Assembly: GCA_029778565.1 (NCBI GenBank) | Contig: JAKOQC010000083.1 | Span: forward strand, 1 to 55,595 | From: a bacterium | GTDB taxonomy: Bacteria > Patescibacteriota > Saccharimonadia > CAILAD01 > BJGX01 | Length of the DNA stretch: 55,595 nucleotides | Direction of reading: 5' to 3' | Part shown: positions 10,357 to 20,041 of the stretch, piece by piece | Layout of the letters: every line of letters starts with the position of its first letter | Position numbering within the stretch: position 1 is the first letter of the stretch | The notes under the pieces: model-generated | Databases searched by the model: none | The model's input: the letters and a program-made list of their open reading frames with translations, nothing else | Told to the model about the DNA's origin: nothing | Translations under genes and position numbers: made by a program

Positions 10357-11166
10357 TTATGCCCTTCCTGTAATTGTATTATCTTTATCTTCTTCAGCTT
10401 CTGGAGCTACTTCTGCTGCTTTTGCCAGATATACACTAGACCCCTTAAGAGCAGCATTGGCAATTTTCTCAGCTATAAATGCAACCGAGCGAATTGCGTC
10501 GTCATTACCCGGAATGACATAATCTATTCCTTCTGGGTCTGCATTGGTATCAGTTAATGCTACTACTGGTATACCAAGCTTATTTGCTTCGGCAATAGCA
10601 GTATCTTCGCGCGGAACATCAACTACAAAAATCATTGCTGGTACACCATACATATCGCGTACCCCAGTAAAGATTTTTTGTAACTTTTCCATTTCTTCGG
10701 TAAGACGTAAGCGTTCTTTTTTGATAGCCGTATCAAATGAGCCATCGGCCACTTGAGTTTCAAGTTTTTTCATGCGGGCAATTCGCTGCTTGATAGTTTC
10801 TAAGTTTGTAAGCATACCACCTAGCCATCGATACGTTACATATGGCATCTTGGCACTTTGGGCGGCCTGTTTAACGGTATCTTGAGCTTGGCGTTTGGTA
10901 GCAACAAAAAGTACCTGTCCGCCCTGTTTGGTAACAGATTCAACTGCTGCTTCGGCAGCTTTTAGATTAGCGGCGGTTTGCTCTAAATCGATAATATGTA
11001 CACCACCGCGTGCACCGTAGATATATGGAGCCATCTTGGGGTTCCAACGTGCTGTACGATGACCAAAATGTACACCAGCTTCTAGCAACTGCTTTAAGAT
11101 TGGGTCTATTTTTGTGGTTGGTTTTTTTGCAGCCTTTGTGGCTGACTTTGGTTTGGCTTCTGCCAT
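10357..11166 (-). CDS. rpsB: 30S ribosomal protein S2
   Basis: LLEAGVHFGHRTARWNPKMAPYIYGARGGVHIIDLEQT. Confidence 0.98.
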   Translation of the reverse strand: MAEAKPKSATKAAKKPTTKIDPILKQLLEAGVHFGHRTARWNPKMAPYIYGARGGVHIIDLEQTAANLKAAEAAVESVTKQGGQVLFVATKRQAQDTVKQAAQSAKMPYVTYRWLGGMLTNLETIKQRIARMKKLETQVADGSFDTAIKKERLRLTEEMEKLQKIFTGVRDMYGVPAMIFVVDVPREDTAIAEANKLGIPVVALTDTNADPEGIDYVIPGNDDAIRSVAFIAEKIANAALKGSSVYLAKAAEVAPEAEEDKDNTITGRA

Positions 11167-11284
11167 AGATATTGTCTCCTTTTATCGTGACGCCGGCTCC
11201 CCAAGCGGGAGGAGTTTGTACATGCCAGCGCTGTTTCGTTAAAAATGTACTCGAGTATAATACCAAAAAAGTTATTCTTTTGCA

Positions 11285-11312
11285 AGAAAAAACCCACTAT
11301 AGGGTGGGTTAG
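11285..11312 (-). terminator. Intrinsic terminator between the 11332 gene and rpsB
   Basis: AACCCACTATAGGGTGGGTT; minus strand ends in a TTTTTT tract. Confidence 0.7.
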
Positions 11313-11331
11313 ATTATTTCGCTGGGTTGTC

Positions 11332-11739
11332 TTACTGGGAGGTCGGTTCGTAAAACTCAGAAGGGTGTACATTGTTAATTTCTGAGATGTGATCATGTAT
11401 TAACTGAGCTAATTTCTTGCAATATCTGCGCAGATTCTTTCGCTCGCGAATACCATAGAGGCGATTTTCCCACATAACAGGATTCATTATATCAAAACGA
11501 TTCGTGCCTCTGACAAGCAGAATCTCACAAAGATCGAGCTGAATATGGAGCGCGTTACCGAGATCGGCGTACACCGCCGTGGCAACGATAACCGAAGTTG
11601 ACTCATCCTGAATGTTAATTACCAAAGTATCTGGTGTGCAATAGTGACTGTTAAACTTCACGACTCTAGAAGCTCGACGTAGTTCTCGACGTAGTCGCTT
11701 AATGAACTGTTCTTTGGTAACGTAGCCAAAATAGAACAT
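11332..11739 (-). CDS. Hypothetical protein
   Basis: 135-aa ORF, SD upstream (GGAGGCAGCC), own terminator. Confidence 0.6.
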   Translation of the reverse strand: MFYFGYVTKEQFIKRLRRELRRASRVVKFNSHYCTPDTLVINIQDESTSVIVATAVYADLGNALHIQLDLCEILLVRGTNRFDIMNPVMWENRLYGIRERKNLRRYCKKLAQLIHDHISEINNVHPSEFYEPTSQ

Positions 11740-11815
11740 CGGCTGCCTCCTTTAATAAGAGAAGGTACAAGTGAGTAAAGTATAGACGAATGTAAACTAA
11801 CGTGTCAAAAGTAGT

Positions 11816-13603
11816 TTACCCGGCCAAATCGAATTTCTTAAGCTGTTCTTTACCGGCCTTGGTGGTGCTTATTGTTTGTAGTTTAAGGAGCTCGGCATAG
11901 AGTCCACCACGTTTCTTGGCAAGCTCGGCTGGTGTACCAATTTCGGCAACCTTACCGCCTCGCAAACCAACAATAGTATCTACATTCGAGATAGTGCTGA
12001 GGCGGTGAGCGATAATAAGCGTAGTTCTATTCTGCATAAGTCGCTCAAGCGCTTGTTGTACCTCGTGTTCTGCTTTACTATCCAAACTACTGGTGGCCTC
12101 ATCTAAGATAAGAATTGGTGGATTTTTTAAGATAGCTCTTGCGATAGCAATTCGCTGTTTTTGTCCACCACTCAGCTTCACCCCTCGCTCGCCAATTTCA
12201 CTTTCAAAACCCTTGGGTAATTTCTTAATAAAATCGTAGGCATTGGCGGCTTTGGCCGCAGCAATCATGTCTTTTTCTGATGCCTTGGGGTTGGCATACT
12301 TAATGTTTTCGGCTAGCGTACCAGAGAATAGTTGCGGTTCCTGAAACACCACGCCAATGTTTTTTCGCAAACTCGCCTGAGAAATAGTATTAATATCTTC
12401 GCCATCAATAGTTATCACTCCACCACTCAATTCATAAAAACGCAGCATTAAATTGGCTAGTGTCGATTTACCCTCACCACTCTCACCAACCAGTGCTAAC
12501 TTCTTTCCTGGTGCAATGGTGAAGCTTATATCATGGAGTACTTTTTGGCCTTTTTCATAACTAAAACTCACCTTTGAATACGATACCTTGCCTTGAGTAA
12601 TTTTAAGATTTTTGGCATCTTCTACATCAACAATCTCAGGTTTTTTATTCATTATTTCAAAATAATCTTTACTGTCTGCAGTAGCTCGTTGCAGGGCGTC
12701 GATAATAAAACTACTACCAAAAAGCGGAAATTGTGCTTGGTTTGCTAAGGTAATAAGAAGCACGACTGTACCGAGTGTGTAATTAAACCGAAAGGCCTGC
12801 CAAATAATCACGAAGTATATCCCGAAAAACACCAGGTTTAGTACTAGCCGACGTATAACATCATAGTTATGCCACTGCCTAGATTGACCACGAGTAACTT
12901 TTTCTATCTCACGTCGTGTTTTAGAAAAATAACTAGTTTCGCGTAATTCAGTTACGAAACTTTTTACGACTCGTACCTGAGCAATAGATTCTACAAATCT
13001 ACCATTGCCAATATCGCGCTGATGATTTATTTTACCCTGATGTTTTTGCCAGGCTTTTGAACTTAAATGCGTTACCCAAATATAGACCGGGAAGATAATA
13101 AAGAGTAGTAGTGCTACGGCCCAACTATAGAATGCAATTACAACCAGTGTAATAATTGTGGTAAGAAAGAACTGCACGAAGTTATTACTCAGTGTCTGCA
13201 TAAGCGTCGAAATAGTAGCAATACTTCTATCTAGGCGGGCAGTAATTTTACCGGTAATCTCGCTATCATAATAACTAATCGGCAGCTCCATTAAGTGTGC
13301 AAAGTAACGTTCAGAAAGTAAATTATTCAGCTTTGCCGACATAATATCGCCCAGATAGCCATTTAAATTACTCAGTAACGTGATAACAACATTTGCCAGC
13401 AAAATAAGTAATAACAATACGATAAAATAGCCAAAACTTACACTCCCGCCGCTAAAATGGGTTGTGAGACCGTCTACCAGCCCCTTGGTAAGAAAAGGTG
13501 TTGCTAAGTTTAATACAGAGAGAATTACCACAAAAACAGTTATTGCCAAATAATATGGCCATAGTTGTTTCGAGTATTTAATTATTCGCCAAACTTCTCT
13601 CAT
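11816..13603 (-). CDS. ABC transporter, fused permease/ATPase (MsbA/MDR-like)
   Basis: Walker A GESGEGKST, signature LSGGQKQRIAIARAIL, Walker B ILILDEATSSLDS. Confidence 0.95.
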   Translation of the reverse strand: MREVWRIIKYSKQLWPYYLAITVFVVILSVLNLATPFLTKGLVDGLTTHFSGGSVSFGYFIVLLLLILLANVVITLLSNLNGYLGDIMSAKLNNLLSERYFAHLMELPISYYDSEITGKITARLDRSIATISTLMQTLSNNFVQFFLTTIITLVVIAFYSWAVALLLFIIFPVYIWVTHLSSKAWQKHQGKINHQRDIGNGRFVESIAQVRVVKSFVTELRETSYFSKTRREIEKVTRGQSRQWHNYDVIRRLVLNLVFFGIYFVIIWQAFRFNYTLGTVVLLITLANQAQFPLFGSSFIIDALQRATADSKDYFEIMNKKPEIVDVEDAKNLKITQGKVSYSKVSFSYEKGQKVLHDISFTIAPGKKLALVGESGEGKSTLANLMLRFYELSGGVITIDGEDINTISQASLRKNIGVVFQEPQLFSGTLAENIKYANPKASEKDMIAAAKAANAYDFIKKLPKGFESEIGERGVKLSGGQKQRIAIARAILKNPPILILDEATSSLDSKAEHEVQQALERLMQNRTTLIIAHRLSTISNVDTIVGLRGGKVAEIGTPAELAKKRGGLYAELLKLQTISTTKAGKEQLKKFDLAG

Positions 13604-13610
13604 AGTCTTT

Positions 13611-15287
13611 CTAGTGAGCCGCCACTGGGCTTTTGCCCTTTTCTTTTTCTAAATTCTTTACGTTAGGTAAGCCCAGAGCCACAAAGAAGCTAAGTATTGC
13701 AAATACTAAAGCAAAATCAAGACCCCGCTTCACGCCATCTACCACCGCCTGATTAGTAATCGATTTAATCTCGTTGGTAATAACAGGTGGCACTGCTGTA
13801 CCCAGCTGTGGTGTTGCACCAAACTCGGTTGCCGAGCTCTGTGCCGATACTGCCTGAGAAATTTTATCTTTGGCAATATTTGGAATAACCTTACTATTAC
13901 TTATTCCGCTCATTAAACTGGCAGTTAGGGTGGCTAACACTACTGCACCAATAATAGCCGAACCAAAACTACTCCCGAGTTGACGGGCTGTACCAGAAAT
14001 ACCCGAGGCCTCACCCGCCTGCTGAACAGATACAGCTGAAAGTGTAAGGTTGTTTATCTGGCTCTGTACAAACCCCATTGCCACACCAAATAAGATTAGG
14101 CCAAGCAACATTAACGAGGTGGTTCCATTGACACTTATACCAGCATTAATACAGATTACTCCCAACACGGTTAGTGCTAGGCCTAGCTGGATAATTCGTT
14201 TTGGTGTTAAGAACTTGGTTAAGAAAATGGCAAGCGGTGAAGCAATAAATAGACTAATAGAAAGTGGTAATAGACTCATACCGGTATGAAAAGCATCCTG
14301 GCCACGCACTGCCTGAAAATACACAGGTAATGCAAAAATCAGTCCTGTTAGACTAAGTGACATTACGAGCAATGTAAGTAAGCCAGAGCTAAATTGCCAA
14401 TTCCGAAAAATCCCCATCGACACCAATGGAGTTTTGCCTTTGGCTTCATGTACTCGCTCATACCATACAAATAGGGCAAGCAAGAAACAGCCTAGCCAGA
14501 GTGCAATAGGAGTAATCGATAATCCCCATGGCATTGGAAAACTATACGGACCAACCTCAAAAACTGCTTTCGCTATCCACCAACCATATGTGGCTGATTC
14601 GATAATTGCAAACACAACAGCGAGTAATCCTGTTGAACTTAAGACAATACCCCATATGTCGAGTTCTTTCTTTTCTTTCACATCACGCGACTCTTTTAAG
14701 AACAGGATTGCGCCAATTAAAACAAGTAGCGCAACAAAAATGTTTATGCGGAACCCCCAGCGCCAGCTATAGTTAGTGGTCAGCCAACCCCCTAAGATTG
14801 GGCCCACAGCCGATGCAGCACCCGCTACACCACCCCAAACACCAAAAGCAATTGCCCTGTCTCGCCCTGTAAAATTGGCAATTACCAAGCTGGCCGTCGC
14901 TGGCATCATTAAAGCCGCGCCAAACCCTTCAATAATCGCTTCACCGGCTATCATAAGGGGTAAACCATGCGAAATAGATGCTAAAAAGCTACCCAAGGCA
15001 AAAATTAACGCACCAGCCACAAACATTTTACGTCTGCCAAAAAGGTCACCCAGTCGTCCACCAGTAATAGTAAAGCTCGCCAGTACAAGTGCATAGAGCG
15101 TAATAACCCACTGAATACCTTGCAGGTCGGTATTTAAATCTTTAATAATTGGGCCAAGGCTTACATTCAGAAGAGTGGTGTCGATAATAATAATGGCCAA
15201 AGCAAGGCTAAGTACCATTAACCCACCCCATTTTTTTATCCACTCTAACCTGGAGTTACCAATTTTCTTGGATAAGTTCTTTTTCAT
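13611..15287 (-). CDS. MFS transporter, DHA2-like multidrug efflux family
   Basis: LNVSLGPIIKDLNTDLQGIQWVITLYALVLASFTITGGRLGDLFGRRK. Confidence 0.93.
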   Translation of the reverse strand: MKKNLSKKIGNSRLEWIKKWGGLMVLSLALAIIIIDTTLLNVSLGPIIKDLNTDLQGIQWVITLYALVLASFTITGGRLGDLFGRRKMFVAGALIFALGSFLASISHGLPLMIAGEAIIEGFGAALMMPATASLVIANFTGRDRAIAFGVWGGVAGAASAVGPILGGWLTTNYSWRWGFRINIFVALLVLIGAILFLKESRDVKEKKELDIWGIVLSSTGLLAVVFAIIESATYGWWIAKAVFEVGPYSFPMPWGLSITPIALWLGCFLLALFVWYERVHEAKGKTPLVSMGIFRNWQFSSGLLTLLVMSLSLTGLIFALPVYFQAVRGQDAFHTGMSLLPLSISLFIASPLAIFLTKFLTPKRIIQLGLALTVLGVICINAGISVNGTTSLMLLGLILFGVAMGFVQSQINNLTLSAVSVQQAGEASGISGTARQLGSSFGSAIIGAVVLATLTASLMSGISNSKVIPNIAKDKISQAVSAQSSATEFGATPQLGTAVPPVITNEIKSITNQAVVDGVKRGLDFALVFAILSFFVALGLPNVKNLEKEKGKSPVAAH

Positions 15288-15368
15288 TAGATTATTTATT
15301 ATCTATCAATTTCCGCAATAATTCAAACCTAGCCGAAAAGTAAAAGCTCCTTCAAAAAAGAAGGAGCA

Positions 15369-15566
15369 TTATCCATTACCACCATATTCACTACTCAACA
15401 TTATCAGATAAATGAGAATAAACATGAATCCCGCCAGCAAAGCTGCACAAAAAATATCAATTATTTTCTCAACAAGTGACTTCTGTCGCCACAAACGAAA
15501 TGCATTCAAAGAATGGTCGATTTCTGAACGCAGCCAGCTTCTTCTCGAATTATGAGCACTCACCAT
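15369..15566 (-). CDS. Small membrane protein, hypothetical
   Basis: 65-aa ORF with one TM; SD GGAGGG upstream; hairpin AAGCTCCTTC...GAAGGAGC downstream at about 15346-15369. Confidence 0.5.
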   Translation of the reverse strand: MVSAHNSRRSWLRSEIDHSLNAFRLWRQKSLVEKIIDIFCAALLAGFMFILIYLIMLSSEYGGNG

Positions 15567-15567
15567 C

Positions 15568-15768
15568 TTACCCTCCTTTCTGGGAATAGGTAATGACGAC
15601 TGTACAGATAAATGAACCAGCCAGACAACAGAGTGCTACCAGTGTGGCAACACTACCGGTGAGACTCTGGTGCTTGATTCGCTTATATCCTTGAAACGTA
15701 ACAAGAAGCAATAAAACGTACAGTACTACCATTCCAGCCAACTGAAAGAATACCGAGCTTCGGTCCAT
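15568..15768 (-). CDS. Small membrane protein, hypothetical
   Basis: 66-aa ORF with two predicted TM segments, tightly spaced with the next ORF. Confidence 0.5.
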   Translation of the reverse strand: MDRSSVFFQLAGMVVLYVLLLLVTFQGYKRIKHQSLTGSVATLVALCCLAGSFICTVVITYSQKGG

Positions 15769-15839
15769 GCCCCCTCCAAGAAACGGTGCAGTAACCTGGT
15801 TATTCTAACACAATAAAGCTTAATTTGCAAGAATATAGA

Positions 15840-16316
15840 TTATTGCATCTGGTTAAGCTGGTTCTGATCTGGAGAGGTTTGTGGTTGTAATTGGGTAGCT
15901 CCACCAGTACTATCTTGCGGATTTGAGGTTCCCTGTGGGTTACTAGAGCCTTCCTTAGGCGTTGTGGGCTGCAAAGAGTTTTGATCGCTCTGTTGTACCT
16001 GCAAGAGCTGATCTTGGCCTGTATTAGCCGTATTTTGCCGTAAATCGTTTGTTTTTTGATACATTACGTACAATACTATGGCCAAGAGCAAAACTACTCC
16101 GATTAATGCATAGATAATCCAGCGTTGATTAAGCGGCTCTCGTGGAGCAGCTTCATTCATCATTGCATCGAGATTTTCTGCTTCTAACTTGCTGTCAGGT
16201 AATTTTGAGCTTGCAACGGAAGCAGTCGCGGTTACTTTTGATTGCGCGTTGACTGCCTTTTGTGACGTTCTCTTTTGAGTTTGCTTGCGCTTCTTAGCTT
16301 TCGATTTTTTGGCCAT
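15840..16316 (-). CDS. Hypothetical single-TM protein: Lys/Arg-rich N-terminus, Gln/Ser/Thr-rich extracytoplasmic tail
   Basis: KKSKAKKRKQTQKR ... WIIYALIGVVLLLAIVLYVMY ... QPTTPKEGSSNPQGTSNPQ. Confidence 0.65.
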   Translation of the reverse strand: MAKKSKAKKRKQTQKRTSQKAVNAQSKVTATASVASSKLPDSKLEAENLDAMMNEAAPREPLNQRWIIYALIGVVLLLAIVLYVMYQKTNDLRQNTANTGQDQLLQVQQSDQNSLQPTTPKEGSSNPQGTSNPQDSTGGATQLQPQTSPDQNQLNQMQ

Positions 16317-16444
16317 TCATTCTCCTATATCAGTATTATAGCGGTTATTATTATCTGGCTCTAGGTATATCACTGAAGAATTTGTTGCACAACAGATAAA
16401 AACTTGCTATAAATAGGTTCGTGTTCCATACATAAGGGGTAGTC

Positions 16445-16894
16445 GTGGATCCAGTTCCTTCGTCACTAGAAGTAGTTATGCAGCGAGCACTCGATATCTT
16501 TAGAGAATTCGCCGAAAGTTTTGGCGAAAGAGATGGTGAATACCGTATTGTTGCTTTGCAACCCGCATCTATACTTACCCGAAATGGCCTATCGCATACC
16601 GATGCTGAAAGAGCGTATTCCGGCCTAAAACGCAACGAACTCATCATAGTGCTACAGCGAGGCCGCAGTAATATAGAACCGATTCTTAAGATAGACATGT
16701 GTACTTCGGTAGTTGAAAGACGACTACAGCGAGTTGCAGCTCATCGTCGTGGATACTCAGTATCTACAAACCAAGCAATGCTTGACTACTATACTCGTCT
16801 AGAACGAGACCTACGCCGTGAACTTGATAAAGTATTACAAGCTAAGGCTGAAGTGCAAGCACGAATGGCTCAAGTAGCAGGTAATAATAGCTAA
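16445..16894 (+). CDS. Hypothetical protein
   Basis: 149-aa ORF followed by a hairpin ATCCCACAAAATGTGGGAT with a T-rich tail (about 16923-16945). Confidence 0.6.
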   Translation: MDPVPSSLEVVMQRALDIFREFAESFGERDGEYRIVALQPASILTRNGLSHTDAERAYSGLKRNELIIVLQRGRSNIEPILKIDMCTSVVERRLQRVAAHRRGYSVSTNQAMLDYYTRLERDLRRELDKVLQAKAEVQARMAQVAGNNS

Positions 16895-17022
16895 GCAAAT
16901 AGAATAATTCAACGGTATATTTATCCCACAAAATGTGGGATTTTTCTTATATTTATAGGTTGTCAAGCATAATTAGTACTACTATTCCTATCTGTTAAGC
17001 ACAAAACATTGCCCAAAAACTA

Positions 17023-17051
17023 TTGACAATTACGCTTATGCTTGGTATAAT
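17023..17051 (+). promoter_or_regulatory. Near-consensus sigma70-type promoter for the 17175 gene
   Basis: TTGACA (17023-17028), 17-nt spacer, TATAAT (17046-17051). Confidence 0.85.
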
Positions 17052-17174
17052 AGCCGTCGTTCTGTGGAAACCCCTAGTTTTCACTCCCCTACAGAACGAG
17101 TACATTAACCAAGAAAGGAGATACGACGCGATCTGAGAAACCTTCTTTTAGAGGAGGTCTCGTATCAGACCATT

Positions 17175-17765
17175 ATGCGCCTTATCACTCAAGCTGTTAT
17201 TGCAATTGCAATGGTAGCTCATCAGGCAATCTTACCCGTACAAGTTCCGTTTGCCGAAACAGCCAAAGCCGCCGAGGCTCCAGCTGTTGTACGAAACAAC
17301 TACACATTGACATTTTCTACCGCCAGTCCTAGTGCAGTTTCTGTTAAGCCTGCCAAGGGTACCTTCGACGATACTGTCTTAGCTCCCCTTAAGGCTGCTC
17401 AAACTGCCAAGGCTGCTGCTGACGCTGCCGCTGCTCAGGCTGCTGCTGAACAGGCTGCTGCTGCTGCTCGTGCTGCTTCTGTAGCTCGAGTAAGTACTGC
17501 TCCTGTAGCTGTACCTGCGCTATCTGGTAGTGACGCCGAGTATAAACTTTACATCTATAACCACGAGTCTGGTAACAACCCTACCAGAACTAACTCTGCT
17601 GGATGTTTAGGTTTGGGTCAGGCTTGTCCTGGTTCTAAACTCTTGCGCGTTTGTCCTACAATGGACTATGCCTGTGAAGATGCGTTCTTTACCAACTATG
17701 CTATCTCGCGATATGGTAGTTGGGCCGGCGCTTACTCTTTCTGGGTAACTCACCATTGGTGGTAA
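17175..17765 (+). CDS. Secreted lytic-transglycosylase-like protein with Ala-rich linker
   Basis: Signal-like N-terminus; Ala-rich AKAAADAAAAQAAAEQAAAAARAAS; C-terminal domain YKLYIYNHESGNNPTRTNSAGCLGLGQACPGSKL...ISRYGSWAGAYSFWVTHHWW resembles SLT/aggregation-promoting-factor domains. Confidence 0.8.
   Translation: MRLITQAVIAIAMVAHQAILPVQVPFAETAKAAEAPAVVRNNYTLTFSTASPSAVSVKPAKGTFDDTVLAPLKAAQTAKAAADAAAAQAAAEQAAAAARAASVARVSTAPVAVPALSGSDAEYKLYIYNHESGNNPTRTNSAGCLGLGQACPGSKLLRVCPTMDYACEDAFFTNYAISRYGSWAGAYSFWVTHHWW
17392..17490 (+). repeat. Low-complexity GCT/GCTG-rich stretch encoding the Ala-rich linker
   Basis: Many consecutive GCT (Ala) codons. Confidence 0.7.
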
Positions 17766-17875
17766 GCCGATCGGTAGTAGAATCTGATCATCCGATGTGC
17801 TCGTTAATAAACCAAAAAGCCCGCTATTAGTGGGCTTTTTGTGTACTTACTAATCCTTTTCAAACGTAAGCTTGT

Positions 17876-18415
17876 TTGCTATACTTATCTGCACAATCGC
17901 ACCTTGTTTTAGGGGGGACCGTGCCTGATGCGGCCAAAGAATACGACTATTGGGTTGAACTGCGAGGTGAACGTCTGAGTGTGTTTTTGCTAGATGATAG
18001 CCCATTTATTGATACCCATACCAATGCCATACGAGTGGTTGACGGCATTTTTATTTCTTTAAGTGGTACGAACCCTACCATTGTGCTCGATCTAGTTTGT
18101 ACAGATATAGCGAGTTTGCTGGCTAATGACAAACATCGCAAGCTGTTTGCTCAGCTATGTGGGCCTACTCTGCATAGTTACCTAACCCGTCATGATTTTT
18201 GTCTAAACAGCAGAGAAAAAGTTACCCTGAGTCTCGATGAAATAAAAACTTGGCAATCAGTCTGGCTACCTATTCAGAATGAAATCTTTGCGTCATCTGG
18301 TAAAAAAGCCGTGGTACTGTTTGAAGATTTTTATGAAGATGACTTTGAAGAAGAGGAAGACCTCGTTCCTAGCCCACCTCCAGATAATGTTATCTATCTC
18401 TTCCCTCCTCGTTAA
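17876..18415 (+). CDS. Hypothetical acidic protein; likelier start is GTG at about 17921
   Basis: ORF; AGGGGGGACC lies immediately upstream of the GTG (protein MPDAAKEYDYWVELRGERL...). Confidence 0.6.
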   Translation: MLYLSAQSHLVLGGTVPDAAKEYDYWVELRGERLSVFLLDDSPFIDTHTNAIRVVDGIFISLSGTNPTIVLDLVCTDIASLLANDKHRKLFAQLCGPTLHSYLTRHDFCLNSREKVTLSLDEIKTWQSVWLPIQNEIFASSGKKAVVLFEDFYEDDFEEEEDLVPSPPPDNVIYLFPPR

Positions 18416-18423
18416 GCTAACGA

Positions 18424-18449
18424 GGATCTTTTTTATATAAAAAAGATCC
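18424..18449. repeat. Perfect 26-bp palindrome GGATCTTTTTTATATAAAAAAGATCC
   Basis: Sequence equals its own reverse complement; overlaps the next hairpin. Confidence 0.9.
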
Positions 18450-18484
18450 GCCTTTTCTTCTTAAGCGGATTCTTTTTGTTTTTA
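18446..18484 (+). terminator. Intrinsic terminator
   Basis: ATCCGC...GCGGAT followed by TCTTTTTGTTTTT. Confidence 0.7.
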
Positions 18485-18499
18485 CTGCACTACTTTATA

Positions 18500-18598
18500 T
18501 TACTGACAAGCTTCACACTCTGCGAGCTCTTTTGGATCGATTGGGCAAACCATTGGCTTATCCCAGTCTTCGTCGCTGATTTTATTAACTTCTGGCAT
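18500..18598 (-). CDS. 32-aa microprotein MPEVNKISDEDWDKPMVCPIDPKELAECEACQ (not in the ORF track)
   Basis: ATG preceded by AAGGAGGGTGAGAG (strong SD) and by a promoter-like element; Cys-rich C-terminus CPIDPKELAECEACQ. Confidence 0.6.
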   Translation of the reverse strand: MPEVNKISDEDWDKPMVCPIDPKELAECEACQ

Positions 18599-18655
18599 CT
18601 CTCACCCTCCTTAAATTGTTTGTTTTTGGCCCCATAACGACCAGTTGTGCTTATG

Positions 18656-18685
18656 ATTATATACCCTCGGCTTTTTGGCTGTAAA
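18656..18685 (-). promoter_or_regulatory. Putative promoter for the 32-aa microprotein
   Basis: Minus strand: TTTACA - 18 nt - TATAAT. Confidence 0.6.
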
Positions 18686-18766
18686 GACCTTTTAGGTAAG
18701 TTTTTATGGTTTTTTACGCTATATGTAGTGTTTATACAAAACTACAGACACTATAGTAATAAAATA

Positions 18767-18788
18767 GCCTCTTCAAAATTGAAGAGGC
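18767..18788 (-). terminator. Hairpin/terminator at the 3' end (minus strand) of array A
   Basis: GCCTCTTCA-AAAT-TGAAGAGGC, 9-bp perfect stem; minus-strand continuation TATTTTATT. Confidence 0.65.
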
Positions 18789-18829
18789 AAAGTATCTATC
18801 TGTGAAAAAGCGCATTTTCTGAACCAGAA

Positions 18830-19980
18830 CTTAGGATGCGCTACCAGAGACGAGCTTATATCCATATACTAACCACAACCGAAATCGGTATATACACCCA
18901 GAGCCGAGCAGATCAGACCAGACGCCAACTAAGCAGAGCGTAGACCAGATAGTGCTGGTGTCCTCACCGAAGTGCAATACTATAATACCAGACCCAAGGC
19001 CAGGAGAGCCCAAAAGCCATCAGCAAAGCAAACCCTACGTTTACATCACCCAGGCATAGCTTAGCTTATTGCTTCATTAGCTGAGGCAGGCGCGTCTCAT
19101 AGTACTCAACCTAAGCCAAGGCCAACTAAGAAAGTCCCTACAACAGTAAAGAACATAGTGGCAAAGCCAAGAATAATTCACCCCTAAGGAGGTTCGATAC
19201 AATACAGGAACCCAGGATAACTAGCCTAATAAATCCGTAAGATAGGGAAGCCTATCGAAGTCTAGATTGCCGAAGTAAAGCCCATTAGCCTCAAAACCCA
19301 AGATCGTCAGAAGACAACTTAATTAGCCAGACCGTAAGATTCCGTAGTGGAATTTATAGAAGCACAGCGAAACGGAACATGGCAGAGCTAATAACTCCGT
19401 AGACGAGCCTACAGCGCTCTACCTAAGCCCAACGCAGCCAAGGTTTTTCATACGTACCTAACGTTAACGAAAATAACCTTAAGACTTCATTACCCAAGTC
19501 AACAGAAGTGGAACTAAGCCAAGCTTATACCTCCTCAACCAAAAGGAACCTAGGTTACTAAAACAAAGCAAATTCTTCCACACCCAAAAGAACTCTACGC
19601 TAGCGGAACTGAGCTGATACTTCCACAGACAACTCTAACGAAGACTACCGAAAGACAGAATAACGTATAGATCCAGAGCTAAACCAAAGCCAACTCGCCA
19701 GAATCTACGCTACCCAGCCTTAAAAATCGATACCGGACTATGGCTTAGTGCAGCTAAACTTACCCTAGCTCAGTTTACGATAGCTTATCATTCCAGAGCC
19801 AACGGCAAGAAAAGAAACATTACGCAAACTGAGCCCATATTTCCACAGGCCAGCAAACAACACCTAAACATAGCCGAACGAATGATTTCCGGAGTCAAAC
19901 ACACGACAAACGAACTAAGGCCAGCTGATATTTATGTAGGTTAACGGAAATTGGACTAGGTTAGACTCCCTAAGCTCATC
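18830..19980. repeat. Noncoding degenerate repeat array A
   Basis: No credible ORF; A/C-rich + strand; recurring AGCYNATANNTCCRNAG-like units, e.g. 18853, 19386, 19520, 19611, 19782, 19831. Confidence 0.7.
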
Positions 19981-20001
19981 ATTGAGGAATTAGTTTTTTT
20001 A

Positions 20002-20041
20002 ACCCATTATTATAGAAAGGTGCGGGATGGTTATTCATCCC
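20002..20041 (-). repeat. Leader-like element of array A, sharing similarity with 24156-24195
   Basis: ACCCATTA...AAGGTGC...GGGAT...CATCCC; both copies are 40 nt. Confidence 0.5.

Noticed and set aside
18831-19013. Minus-strand ORFs inside the arrays (e.g. 18831-19013, 22369-22611, 23135-23329, 23420-23617, 23900-24097) as genes
   Set aside because: Short, composition follows the GT-rich repeat, no clear SD, no family resemblance, repeat spacing not a multiple of three; treated as chance ORFs.
18830-19980. Integron attC array or degenerate tRNA cluster
   Set aside because: No gene cassettes or integrase; the single T-arm-like GGTTCGATAC (about 19191) lacks any cloverleaf context.
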